Shown piece after piece: positions 42,914 to 50,373 of a DNA stretch of 64,000 bases. A program made the translations under genes and the position numbers. This DNA comes from Methanothrix thermoacetophila PT (lineage in GTDB: Archaea > Halobacteriota > Methanosarcinia > Methanotrichales > Methanotrichaceae). The stretch spans positions 992,001 through 1,056,000 of the forward strand of contig NC_008553.1 of NCBI RefSeq assembly GCF_000014945.1. The letters are read 5' to 3'. The notes beneath the pieces are model-generated. The model did not search any database, was not told where the DNA came from, and saw only the letters and a program-made list of their open reading frames with translations. Numbering within the stretch: the stretch's first letter is position 1; the number at the start of each line of letters is the position of its first letter.

Positions 42914-43603
42914 ATGCTCCGGGTTGAGATCATCGCTAAGGGGGATGTCCAGAGGGTAGGATACCGGGATGCTGTCCAGAACATCGCCAGGAAGCTAAGA
43001 CTTTCAGGCACCGTCGAGAACGTGGAGCCGTACGATGTGAGGATCGTCGCCGAGGGAGAGGAGGATGCCCTGAAGGAGTTCCTGAGGGCTATAAACATCC
43101 AGGAGAGGCCGATCAGGGTTGAGGAGCTTCAGGTGAGATGGGCTGATGCGACAGGTGAGTTCCAGTACTTCAGGATCCTGAGAGGCGACTGGCAGGAAGA
43201 GCTCGGCGAGAGGTTCGATGTCGCGATAAGGTATCTCCACAGAAGCATCGAGCTGGGCGAGCAGAACCTTGCTGTGAGCAAGGAGACTCTGGCAGTGAGC
43301 AAGGAGAACCTCTCCATAGGAAGGATGATGCTCGAGAAGCAGGATCAGATGCTCGAGAAGCAGGACCGTATGCTAGAGAAGCAAGACGCAATGTTAGAGA
43401 AACAGGATCAGATGCTCGAGAAGCAGGATCAGATGCTCGAGAAACAAGATGCGATGCTGGAGAAGCAGGACGAGACTATCGAGGAGCTTCGAGGGATGAG
43501 ATCCGATCTCCGTGAGCACATGGACAAACGGTTCGCCCGCATTGAGAATGAGATTGCGGAGATCAAGAGGGCGATAAGGGAGCTCGGGGGCAGCTGCATC
43601 TGA
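42914..43603 (+). CDS. Acylphosphatase-like/coiled-coil protein, tandem copy B
   Basis: 229 residues, the longest copy. The N-terminal domain is nearly identical to copy A except the LRLSGTVENVEP segment. It has seven heptads (Q, R, A, Q, Q, A, E variants at the seventh position) and an extra 7-residue unit upstream (LAVSKET then LAVSKEN). R18 and N36 are retained, and the C-terminus is GGSCI. The spacer to the next copy is about 45 bases and carries a TATA-like element. Probably a cytoplasmic oligomer; function unknown. Confidence 0.8.
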   Translation: MLRVEIIAKGDVQRVGYRDAVQNIARKLRLSGTVENVEPYDVRIVAEGEEDALKEFLRAINIQERPIRVEELQVRWADATGEFQYFRILRGDWQEELGERFDVAIRYLHRSIELGEQNLAVSKETLAVSKENLSIGRMMLEKQDQMLEKQDRMLEKQDAMLEKQDQMLEKQDQMLEKQDAMLEKQDETIEELRGMRSDLREHMDKRFARIENEIAEIKRAIRELGGSCI

Positions 43604-43657
43604 CCTGTCCAGTGCGATCAGTTATTTGTATGAACAGCGACAAGATGCGTGACTGAT

Positions 43658-44305
43658 ATGCGCCGGGTTGAGATCATCGCTAAGGGGGATGTCCAGAGGG
43701 TCGGATACCGGGATGCTGTCCAGAACATCGCCAGGAAGCTAAGACTCTCAGGCACCGTCGAGAACGTGGAGCCGTACGATGTGAGGATCGTCGCCGAGGG
43801 GGAGGAAGCCGCACTGAAGGAGTTCGTGAATGCCGTGAACATCCAGGAGAGGCCGATCAGGGTTGAGGAGCTTCAGGTGAGATGGGCAGATGCCACAGGC
43901 GAGTTCCAGTACTTCAGGATCCTGAGAGGCGACTGGCAGGAGGAGCTCGGCGAGAGGTTCGATGTCGCGATAAGGTATCTCCAGAGAAGCATCGAGCTGG
44001 GCGAGCAGAACCTTGCTGTGGGCAGGGAGAACCTGTCCATTGGAAGGATGATGCTCGAGAAACAGGATCAGATGCTCGAGAAACAGGATCAGATGCTCGA
44101 GAAACAGGATCAGATGCTCGAGAAACAGGATCAGATGCTCGAGAAACAAGATGCGATGCTGGAGAAGCAGGACGAGACGATCGAGGAGCTTCGAGGGGTG
44201 AGATCCGATCTCCGTGAGCACATGGACAAACGGTTCGCCCGCATTGAGAATGAGATTGCGGAGATCAAGAGGGCGATAAGGGAGCTCGGGGGCAGCTGCA
44301 TCTGA
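43658..44305 (+). CDS. Acylphosphatase-like/coiled-coil protein, tandem copy C
   Basis: 215 residues with six heptads, four of them consecutive MLEKQDQ encoded by virtually identical 21-base units. The segment EEAALKEFVNAVNIQ differs from copies A and B (EEDALKEFLRAINIQ) and matches copy D in part (FVNAVNIQ), a sign of recombination among copies. The region before the heptads (NLAVGRENLSIG) matches copy A, not B. R18, N36 and the terminal GGSCI are retained. Confidence 0.8.
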   Translation: MRRVEIIAKGDVQRVGYRDAVQNIARKLRLSGTVENVEPYDVRIVAEGEEAALKEFVNAVNIQERPIRVEELQVRWADATGEFQYFRILRGDWQEELGERFDVAIRYLQRSIELGEQNLAVGRENLSIGRMMLEKQDQMLEKQDQMLEKQDQMLEKQDQMLEKQDAMLEKQDETIEELRGVRSDLREHMDKRFARIENEIAEIKRAIRELGGSCI

Positions 44306-44359
44306 CCTGTCCAGTGCGATCAGTTATTTGTATGAACAGCGACAAGATGCGTGACTGAT

Positions 44360-44986
44360 ATGCGCCGGGTTGAGATCATCGCTAAGGGGGATGTCCAGAG
44401 GGTAGGATACCGGGATGCTGTCCAGAACATCGCCAGGAAGCTGAGACTCTCAGGCACCGTCGAGAACGTGGAGCCGTACGATGTGAGGATCGTCGCCGAG
44501 GGGGAGGAGGATGCCCTGAAGGAGTTCGTGAATGCCGTGAACATCCAGGAGAGGCCGATCATGGTTGAGGAGCTTGAAGTGAGATGGGGTGATGCGACAG
44601 GTGAGTTCCAGTACTTCAGGATCCTGAGAGGCGACTGGCAGGAAGAGCTCGGCGAGAGGTTCGATGTCGCGATAAGGTATCTCCACAGAAGCATCGAGCT
44701 GGGCGAGCAGAACCTTGCTGTGAGCAAGGAGACTCTGGCAGTGAGCAAGGAGAACCTCTCCATAGGAAGGATGATGCTCGAGAAGCAGGATCAGATGCTG
44801 GAGAAGCAGGACCGCATGCTCGAGAAACAAGATGCGATGCTGGAGAAGCAGGACGAGACGATCGAGGAGCTTCGAGGGGTGAGATCAGATCTCCGTGAGC
44901 ACATGGACAAACGGTTCTCCCGTATTGAGAATGAGATCGCGGAGATCAAGAGGGCAATAAGGGAGCTCGGGGGAAGCTGTATCTGA
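44360..44986 (+). CDS. Acylphosphatase-like/coiled-coil protein, tandem copy D
   Basis: 208 residues with four heptads (Q, R, A, E). It combines FVNAVNIQ as in copy C with the doubled LAVSKET/LAVSKEN unit of copy B. Small differences (PIMVEELEVRWGD, KRFSR) show some independent drift. It ends GGSCI. It lies 164 bases before the ugd-rfb operon; whether the family is tied to polysaccharide assembly is open. Confidence 0.8.
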   Translation: MRRVEIIAKGDVQRVGYRDAVQNIARKLRLSGTVENVEPYDVRIVAEGEEDALKEFVNAVNIQERPIMVEELEVRWGDATGEFQYFRILRGDWQEELGERFDVAIRYLHRSIELGEQNLAVSKETLAVSKENLSIGRMMLEKQDQMLEKQDRMLEKQDAMLEKQDETIEELRGVRSDLREHMDKRFSRIENEIAEIKRAIRELGGSCI

Positions 44987-45150
44987 CGTTATATCGGATG
45001 TGATGAAGATCTCAGCAGATACTCCGAGGATGTGGGCAGGAATCCCTGGATGCTGTGACTCTGAATTGTGTATGGCCGGACCAGAGCGCCGGCGGCCTGC
45101 GGCCCGGGATCGTGGTCTCTCAGGTCAGGTCTTCCCGGAGGATGGATTTC

Positions 45151-46356
45151 ATGCGTATTGCCATAATCGGTGCCGGGTACGTTGGGCTCACGACAGGAGC
45201 TGCGCTCGCGTATCTGGGGCACCATGTGACATGTGTGGAGAACGACGGCAGGAAGCTTGCTTCCCTCAAAGGTGGCAGGTGCCCGATCCGGGAGCCTGGG
45301 GTGGAGGAGATCATGAGGGATGCGGGGGAGAGGCTGCTCTTCACCAGCGACATCAGTGAGGCTGTGGGCGCGGATGCGATCATGATTGCAGTGGGCACGC
45401 CATCACGCGAGGACGGGAGCGCTGATCTGCGATACGTCGAGGGCGCGGCGCGCGAGGTCGCGGAGGCGATGAGGAGTGGGCGGAGGTACACAGTGGTCAT
45501 GAAGTCGACGGTGCCTGTGGGCACAAACCGGCGCGTGAGGGATATGATCAGAGAGATCTTGAGCGAGCGGGACAGCACGGCTGAGTTCCAGGTCGTCTCC
45601 AACCCGGAGTTCCTGAGCGAGGGGCAGGCGCTGCGGGATTTCCTCTATCCAGACAGGATAGTCGTGGGCGCGGATGGCCCGGAGGGTTTGGAGGTGATGC
45701 GCAGGATGTACCTGCCGGTTCTGGAGCAGTCGTTCGAGCCGCCTGTCTGGCTCCCGAGGCCGGCGAATTACACCAGACCATCACTGGTTGCTACAGATCC
45801 GGCCAGCGCCGAGATGATAAAGTACGCGGCGAATGCGTTTCTAGCTTTAAAGGTCTCATTCATCAACGAGATGGCCGGTCTCTGCGAGCGGGTCGGAGCT
45901 GATGTGAGGGAGGTGGCTCGAGGAATCGGGCTCGACCCAAGGATAGGTCCGAGGTTCCTGCAGGCAGGAGCTGGCTGGGGCGGGAGCTGCTTTCCCAAGG
46001 ATACTGCTGCTCTGATCGCTCTCGGAAGAGATAATGGATACGAGATGCCGATAGTCTCGGCGACGCGTCTCGTGAACCAGCGGCAGCGCGTGCATATTGT
46101 TGATAAACTCGAGGATGCCCTGGATGGTTTTGCCGGAAAGACAGTGGGGGTGCTGGGGATCGCGTTCAAGCCAGGCACTGACGACATCAGGGATGCGCCG
46201 TCTCTCGATATCATGCGGCTTCTGAGGGAGAGGGGCGCGCGCGTGAGGGCACATGATCCTGCGGCGATGATGAATGCGCGCGCTGCGCTGGATGGGCTGA
46301 GGCGGTTTGTGGAGTGGATGCAGTCTTACAATGAGGGCACGACATGCGCATCCTGA
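45151..46356 (+). CDS. UDP-glucose/GDP-mannose dehydrogenase family protein, C-terminus shortened
   Basis: 401 residues from the ATG at 45151, which has GGAGG at the right distance. The Rossmann start is MRIAIIGAGYVGLTTGAALA; the catalytic Cys is in GWGGSCFPKDTAAL, and FKPGTDDIRDAPSLDI marks the C-terminal domain. The protein then ends NARAALDGLRRFVEWM and a short unrelated tail. The usual ADAVVVVTEWxEF segment, about 30 residues, is missing. It overlaps rfbD by 13 bases, so the deletion may have fused the reading frame into the start of rfbD. It would oxidise an NDP-sugar to the uronic acid. Activity is uncertain because of the truncation. Confidence 0.82.
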   Translation: MRIAIIGAGYVGLTTGAALAYLGHHVTCVENDGRKLASLKGGRCPIREPGVEEIMRDAGERLLFTSDISEAVGADAIMIAVGTPSREDGSADLRYVEGAAREVAEAMRSGRRYTVVMKSTVPVGTNRRVRDMIREILSERDSTAEFQVVSNPEFLSEGQALRDFLYPDRIVVGADGPEGLEVMRRMYLPVLEQSFEPPVWLPRPANYTRPSLVATDPASAEMIKYAANAFLALKVSFINEMAGLCERVGADVREVARGIGLDPRIGPRFLQAGAGWGGSCFPKDTAALIALGRDNGYEMPIVSATRLVNQRQRVHIVDKLEDALDGFAGKTVGVLGIAFKPGTDDIRDAPSLDIMRLLRERGARVRAHDPAAMMNARAALDGLRRFVEWMQSYNEGTTCAS

Positions 46357-47189
46357 TCTTCGGCGCTGAGGGCCAGCTCGGCACAGAGCTGTGCAGGGTT
46401 CTGGGGCATCATGATTTAGCTCCTTTCTCTCACATAGAGGCGGACGTTGCAGATCTGGGTGCTGTTTTAAGGCAGACGGAGCGCATCAGGCCTGACGTCA
46501 TCATAAACTCTGCTGCATACACAGATGTCGATGGATGCGAGTCTGCCCGGGATAAAGCGGTTCTTGTGAACGCAATTGGCGCCAGAAATGCTGCAATCGC
46601 AGCCCGCAGGGCTGGGGCGAAGTTTGTGCACATCAGCACGGATTACGTCTTCGACGGGAAAAAGGATGGGCCTTACGTTGAGTACGACCCGCCGAATCCG
46701 CTAAACGTCTACGGCTGGTCGAAGCTTCTTGGAGAGAGAATGGTTTTAGAGCAGAATCCAGACAGCTTCATACTCAGAGTGGCCTGGCTTTATGGTCCTG
46801 CAGGCAGAAACTTCGTGAAGACCATGCTCTCGCTCGCGCGAGCAAGAGACGAGCTCAGGGTTGTAAATGACCAGCGGGGCACACCGACGTTCGCGGGCGA
46901 TGTCGCGAATCAGATCGATTTGCTCATCGAAACTGAAAGCTATGGTTTATACCACTGCACATCCCAGGGAGAATGCACCTGGTATGAGTTCGCAGTTGAG
47001 ATATTCCGGCTTCTCGGCATGGATCTCAGGGTGGTGCCTGTGAGCACCTCTGAGTTCCCGCGGCCTGCAAGACGTCCTGCGAACTCCGTTCTGGATAACC
47101 TTCTTTTGCGAGTTCAGGGCATGGATATCATGCCGCACTGGAGGGATTCTTTGAGGGACCACATAAGTGAGGTGGCTGGGCGGGTATGA
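46344..47189 (+). CDS. rfbD: dTDP-4-dehydrorhamnose reductase
   Basis: 281 residues. N-terminal [21 protein letters not shown] binds [18 protein letters not shown] and the catalytic YxxxK in [11 protein letters not shown] are intact; [14 protein letters not shown] and QRGTPTF follow. It makes dTDP-L-rhamnose in the last step of the pathway. The start overlaps the dehydrogenase gene by 13 bases, and rfbA starts within its stop. The four rfb genes for the whole pathway are contiguous. Confidence 0.95.
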   Translation: MRILIFGAEGQLGTELCRVLGHHDLAPFSHIEADVADLGAVLRQTERIRPDVIINSAAYTDVDGCESARDKAVLVNAIGARNAAIAARRAGAKFVHISTDYVFDGKKDGPYVEYDPPNPLNVYGWSKLLGERMVLEQNPDSFILRVAWLYGPAGRNFVKTMLSLARARDELRVVNDQRGTPTFAGDVANQIDLLIETESYGLYHCTSQGECTWYEFAVEIFRLLGMDLRVVPVSTSEFPRPARRPANSVLDNLLLRVQGMDIMPHWRDSLRDHISEVAGRV

Positions 47190-48250
47190 AGGCGCTTGTT
47201 CTCTCAGGAGGGAAGGGCACGCGGCTGCGGCCGCTAACGTACACGATGACGAAGCAGCTCGTGCCGGTGGCAAACAGGCCGATACTCCATTACGCGATGG
47301 ATCAGATCAGGAGCGCGGGCATAGAGGACGTCGGGGTGATCATAGCCCCCGAGACGGGTGAGCAGGTGAAGGAGTCACTGGCTTCAAACCCCTGGAACTT
47401 CAACCTCGAGTTCATACCGCAGGACGCGCCCAGAGGGCTTGCGCACGCGGTGAAGGTCGCCCAGGACTTTCTGGAGGACGACCCGTTCCTCATGTACCTG
47501 GGCGACAACCTGATCGGGGAGAGCATCGTCCCGTTCGTCAGGGATTTTGAGAGTGGCGGATCAGATGCGATGATACTCCTGAAGGAGGTCGAGGATCCCA
47601 GGATGTTCGGGGTCGCGGAGGTCGATGCGTCAGGGAACGTGCGGCGGCTCGTGGAGAAGCCGAAGGATCCGCCATCGAACCTTGCTCTTGTCGGCGTTTA
47701 CCTCTTCTCCCCGGCAATTCATGATGCAGTATCTGAGATCAAACCGTCCTGGAGGGGTGAGCTCGAGATCACGGATGCGATCCAGCGGCTCCTCGACAAG
47801 GGATTGAGGGTGAAAAGCTACATACTCAGGAGATGGTGGCTCGACACGGGCAAGAAGGACGACCTGCTTGAGGCGAACCGCGTTGTCCTGGACGAGCTCG
47901 TGGACGAGGACATCCAGGGGGAGATCGACGGCAGGAGCAGGGTCGTGGGCAGGGTCTCTCTCGCGAGGGGCGCGCGTGTTATCGAGAGCACGGTCCGGGG
48001 GCCCGCGGTCATAGGCGAGGGCGCTGTGATAAGGGGATCGTTCATAGGCCCATACACAAGCATCGGTCGGGGATGTGTTGTGGAGAGCTCAGCGATCGAG
48101 CACTCCGTGGTCCTGGATGGTGTGGTGATCAGAAACATAGACAGGCTCGAGGACAGCGTGATCGGGAGGAACACTGTTGTCTCCAGGGAGAGGATGAACA
48201 GCCAGGCTCTGAGGCTGATGATAGGAGACGACGCAGAGGTGAGGTTCTGA
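47186..48250 (+). CDS. rfbA: Glucose-1-phosphate thymidylyltransferase, long archaeal form
   Basis: 354 residues, longer than the bacterial RmlA (about 290). The nucleotidyltransferase signature is [21 protein letters not shown] at the N-terminus. The extra C-terminal part (about 250-340) is a left-handed beta-helix with hexapeptide-like repeats ([32 protein letters not shown]). It makes dTDP-glucose from glucose 1-phosphate and dTTP. The start overlaps the rfbD stop (ATGA). The helix may confer oligomerisation or an acetyltransferase-like surface; no acetyl-CoA activity is claimed. Confidence 0.93.
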   Translation: MKALVLSGGKGTRLRPLTYTMTKQLVPVANRPILHYAMDQIRSAGIEDVGVIIAPETGEQVKESLASNPWNFNLEFIPQDAPRGLAHAVKVAQDFLEDDPFLMYLGDNLIGESIVPFVRDFESGGSDAMILLKEVEDPRMFGVAEVDASGNVRRLVEKPKDPPSNLALVGVYLFSPAIHDAVSEIKPSWRGELEITDAIQRLLDKGLRVKSYILRRWWLDTGKKDDLLEANRVVLDELVDEDIQGEIDGRSRVVGRVSLARGARVIESTVRGPAVIGEGAVIRGSFIGPYTSIGRGCVVESSAIEHSVVLDGVVIRNIDRLEDSVIGRNTVVSRERMNSQALRLMIGDDAEVRF

Positions 48251-48813
48251 TGCCGTTCAGCTTCAAGAGACTTGATATTTATGATGTGATCCTGATCGAG
48301 CCCAGGGTATTCAGGGACGAGCGCGGGTTCTTCATGGAGAGCTACAAGCACTCGGAGTTCGCTGCGTTCGGAATAAAAGAGAGGTTCGTCCAGGACAACC
48401 ACTCTCGCTCGAGAAGGGGTGTTCTGAGGGGGCTTCACTACCAGAACCCGCCGAGGGCTCAGGGTAAGCTCGTTCGCGCTGTGAGTGGCGAGATATTCGA
48501 TGTCGCTGTGGATATCAGGAGGGGCTCGCCGACGTACGGGAGATGGGTTGGCGTTAATCTCTCCGAGGAGAACATGAGGATGCTCTACATACCCCCTGGA
48601 TTCGCCCATGGTTTCATGACGCTCAGCGATGTGGCCGATGTCATGTACAAGACCACGGACGAGTACTCGCCGGAGCATGAGGCCGGGATCATATGGAACG
48701 ATCCCGGGATCGGGATTGAGTGGCCGGCGTCCAGACCGGTGCTCTCGCCCAGAGATGCGAAATGGCCTGGCCTGCGGGACGCTGTGAACGGTTTTGTTTA
48801 TGAGGGGAGATGA
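48250..48813 (+). CDS. rfbC: dTDP-4-dehydrorhamnose 3,5-epimerase
   Basis: 187 residues from the ATG that overlaps the rfbA stop. The cupin family core is intact: FFMESYKHSEFAAFGI, QDNHSRSRRGVLRGLHYQ (catalytic His), GEIFDVAVDIRRGSPTYG and YIPPGFAHGFMTLSD. The C-terminus (WNDPGIGIEWP) is standard. An upstream in-frame start at 48073 would read through rfbA and is not used. Confidence 0.95.
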   Translation: MPFSFKRLDIYDVILIEPRVFRDERGFFMESYKHSEFAAFGIKERFVQDNHSRSRRGVLRGLHYQNPPRAQGKLVRAVSGEIFDVAVDIRRGSPTYGRWVGVNLSEENMRMLYIPPGFAHGFMTLSDVADVMYKTTDEYSPEHEAGIIWNDPGIGIEWPASRPVLSPRDAKWPGLRDAVNGFVYEGR

Positions 48814-49844
48814 TGAGGCTTCTGGTCACTGGCGGCTGCGGGTTCATAGGGAGCAACTTCATACATTACGCGCTCAGGGAGCATGACGACTGGGAGGTCG
48901 TGAATCTCGACAGGCTGACGTACGCCGGGAACCCTGCGAACCTTAGTGATATCGAGGGGGATGAGAGGTACAGGTTTGTGAGGGGGGATATCGCGGACAG
49001 GGATCTTGTGGATGGTCTCTTCAGGGATGGGCTGGACGCGGTGGTGAACTTCGCGGCTGAGACCCATGTTGACAGGAGCATCCTCGACCCATCGCCGTTC
49101 ATAGATACGAACGTGAGGGGCACGCAGGTGCTGCTCGAGGCTGCGAGGAATCACGATGTGGGGAGGTTCGTTCACATATCCACAGACGAGGTCTACGGGT
49201 CCGTGACTGAGGGAAGGTTCACAGAGGACTCGCCTCTGAGGCCTAACAGCCCGTATGCGGCGAGCAAGGCAGCTGCAGATCTCCTCTGCAGGGCGTACCA
49301 CATCTCCTACGGCGTGCCTGTGATGGTCACGCGGAGCTCGAACAACTACGGGCCGTACCAGTTCCCTGAGAAGCTCATACCGCTGATGATAAGAAACGCT
49401 CTGGCTGGAATGGATCTTCCTGTCTATGGAGAGGGCGCGCAGGTCCGGGACTGGCTCTATGTGGAGGACAACTGCAGGGCGATCGGGGTGGTGCTAATGA
49501 AGGGCAGGCCCGGGGAGATCTACAACATCGGAGGTGGATCTGAGAGGAGGAACATCGAGGTTGTGGAGATGATCTGCAGGGTGCTTGGAGAAAGATTGAA
49601 TAGAGATCCTGAGGATTTTAAGAGACTGATAAAGCACATCCGCGATCCCAGGGGCGCGGCCCATGATTTCAGGTACGCGCTCGAGTGCTCTAAGATGAGA
49701 GGGCTCGGCTGGATGCCGCAGGTCACGTTCGAGGATGGGCTGGCCCGGACTGTGGACTGGTATCTTGCGAACCAGGACTGGGTCGAGGGCGTGATAACAG
49801 GGGAGTACCTGGAGTACTGCCGGAGGGTGTATGGGGACGGCTGA
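48810..49844 (+). CDS. rfbB: dTDP-glucose 4,6-dehydratase
   Basis: 344 residues. Short-chain dehydrogenase features: GGCGFIGSNFIHYAL, NFAAETHVDRSI, ISTDEVYGSVTEG (catalytic Thr-Asp-Glu) and SPYAASKAAADLL (YxxxK). It converts dTDP-glucose to the 4-keto-6-deoxy sugar. Last gene of the operon, overlapping rfbC by 4 bases. The close packing of all five genes suggests one transcript starting near 45.1 kb. Confidence 0.96.
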   Translation: MMRLLVTGGCGFIGSNFIHYALREHDDWEVVNLDRLTYAGNPANLSDIEGDERYRFVRGDIADRDLVDGLFRDGLDAVVNFAAETHVDRSILDPSPFIDTNVRGTQVLLEAARNHDVGRFVHISTDEVYGSVTEGRFTEDSPLRPNSPYAASKAAADLLCRAYHISYGVPVMVTRSSNNYGPYQFPEKLIPLMIRNALAGMDLPVYGEGAQVRDWLYVEDNCRAIGVVLMKGRPGEIYNIGGGSERRNIEVVEMICRVLGERLNRDPEDFKRLIKHIRDPRGAAHDFRYALECSKMRGLGWMPQVTFEDGLARTVDWYLANQDWVEGVITGEYLEYCRRVYGDG

Positions 49845-49879
49845 GCTGGACTCTGAGGGAGTCTGGAGGGTGAGAGAGC

Positions 49880-50098
49880 ATGGCTGGAAATGAGACGTAT
49901 CACTTCGATGATATCCTCGATGCTGTGGAGAGGCTGCCGCCCGATGATCAGGAGTCTCTGATCGAGATCATTCGCATGCGTCTCATCCAGCGCAGGTGTG
50001 GATTGGCGGATGAGGTTGCTGAGGCCAGAGAGGATTACCGGCAGGGCAGGGTCCGCCGGGGCAGTGTGTCAGATCTGATGGAGGAGCTGGCGGATTGA
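49880..50098 (+). CDS. Antitoxin-like protein of a RelBE/ParDE-type pair
   Basis: 72 residues: FDDILDAVERLPPDDQESLI followed by EIIRMRLIQRR and a C-terminus EAREDYRQGRVRRGSVSDLM. This pattern is common in archaeal addiction-module antitoxins encoded just before a RelE-like toxin. The toxin gene here starts 4 bases before this stop but is broken. The antitoxin frame itself is intact. It may be an orphan regulator or simply not yet decayed. Confidence 0.65.
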   Translation: MAGNETYHFDDILDAVERLPPDDQESLIEIIRMRLIQRRCGLADEVAEAREDYRQGRVRRGSVSDLMEELAD

Positions 50099-50233
50099 GA
50101 GCGATCGTCTGGAGCAGGGCGTTAGTGGGGGCCTTCAAGAGAGCTATTTGCGTAGTCCTGAGCTACGGGACAGAATTGAAGCGAACATTGAAGCAGCTTG
50201 CTGAAGATATCCACATTAGAAGAGGTGTTTGGT
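50095..50233 (+). pseudogene. Broken RelE/ParE-like toxin gene
   Basis: Begins RAIVWSRALVGAFKRAI; a +2 shift is needed to continue RSPELRDRIEA, and a return to the first frame gives TLKQLAED. After about 45 codons all similarity ends in unrelated sequence. The catalytic C-terminal half is missing. It overlaps the antitoxin gene by 4 bases, as intact pairs do. Confidence 0.6.
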
Positions 50234-50373
50234 ATTGGAAAAGTAATGGTGGAGATAGCTGCTCTTGTGTAAGTGGTCTCGTGTAAGTGGATGCCTACGG
50301 TGCCCTGCGATCTGATATTTAGTAAATAGCATAGTAAAATAGGAATTATTTCCTTGCACCGGAATGACAACCC

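Larger units (their letters stand above)
42647..44857. repeat. 21-bp coding minisatellites in four tandem paralogues
   Basis: Unit atgctcgagaaacaggatca plus g, encoding MLEKQDQ. Arrays: 42647-42730 (4 units), 43328-43474 (7), 44051-44176 (6) and 44774-44857 (4). A diverged array of 4 is at 41640-41723. Some adjacent units are identical in DNA, a sign of recent expansion. All size differences are multiples of 21, so frame is kept. Confidence 0.9.

Noticed and set aside
42647-44857. Direct repeats considered as a CRISPR array
   Set aside because: The 21-base units are contiguous without spacers, keep a reading frame and encode coiled-coil heptads.
48073-48249. Upstream extension of rfbC
   Set aside because: It lies inside rfbA; the family N-terminus begins at the ATG overlapping the rfbA stop.
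47818-48678. 286-codon frame antisense to rfbA and rfbC
   Set aside because: Both sense genes are certain and tightly packed; the antisense product has no recognisable motif.
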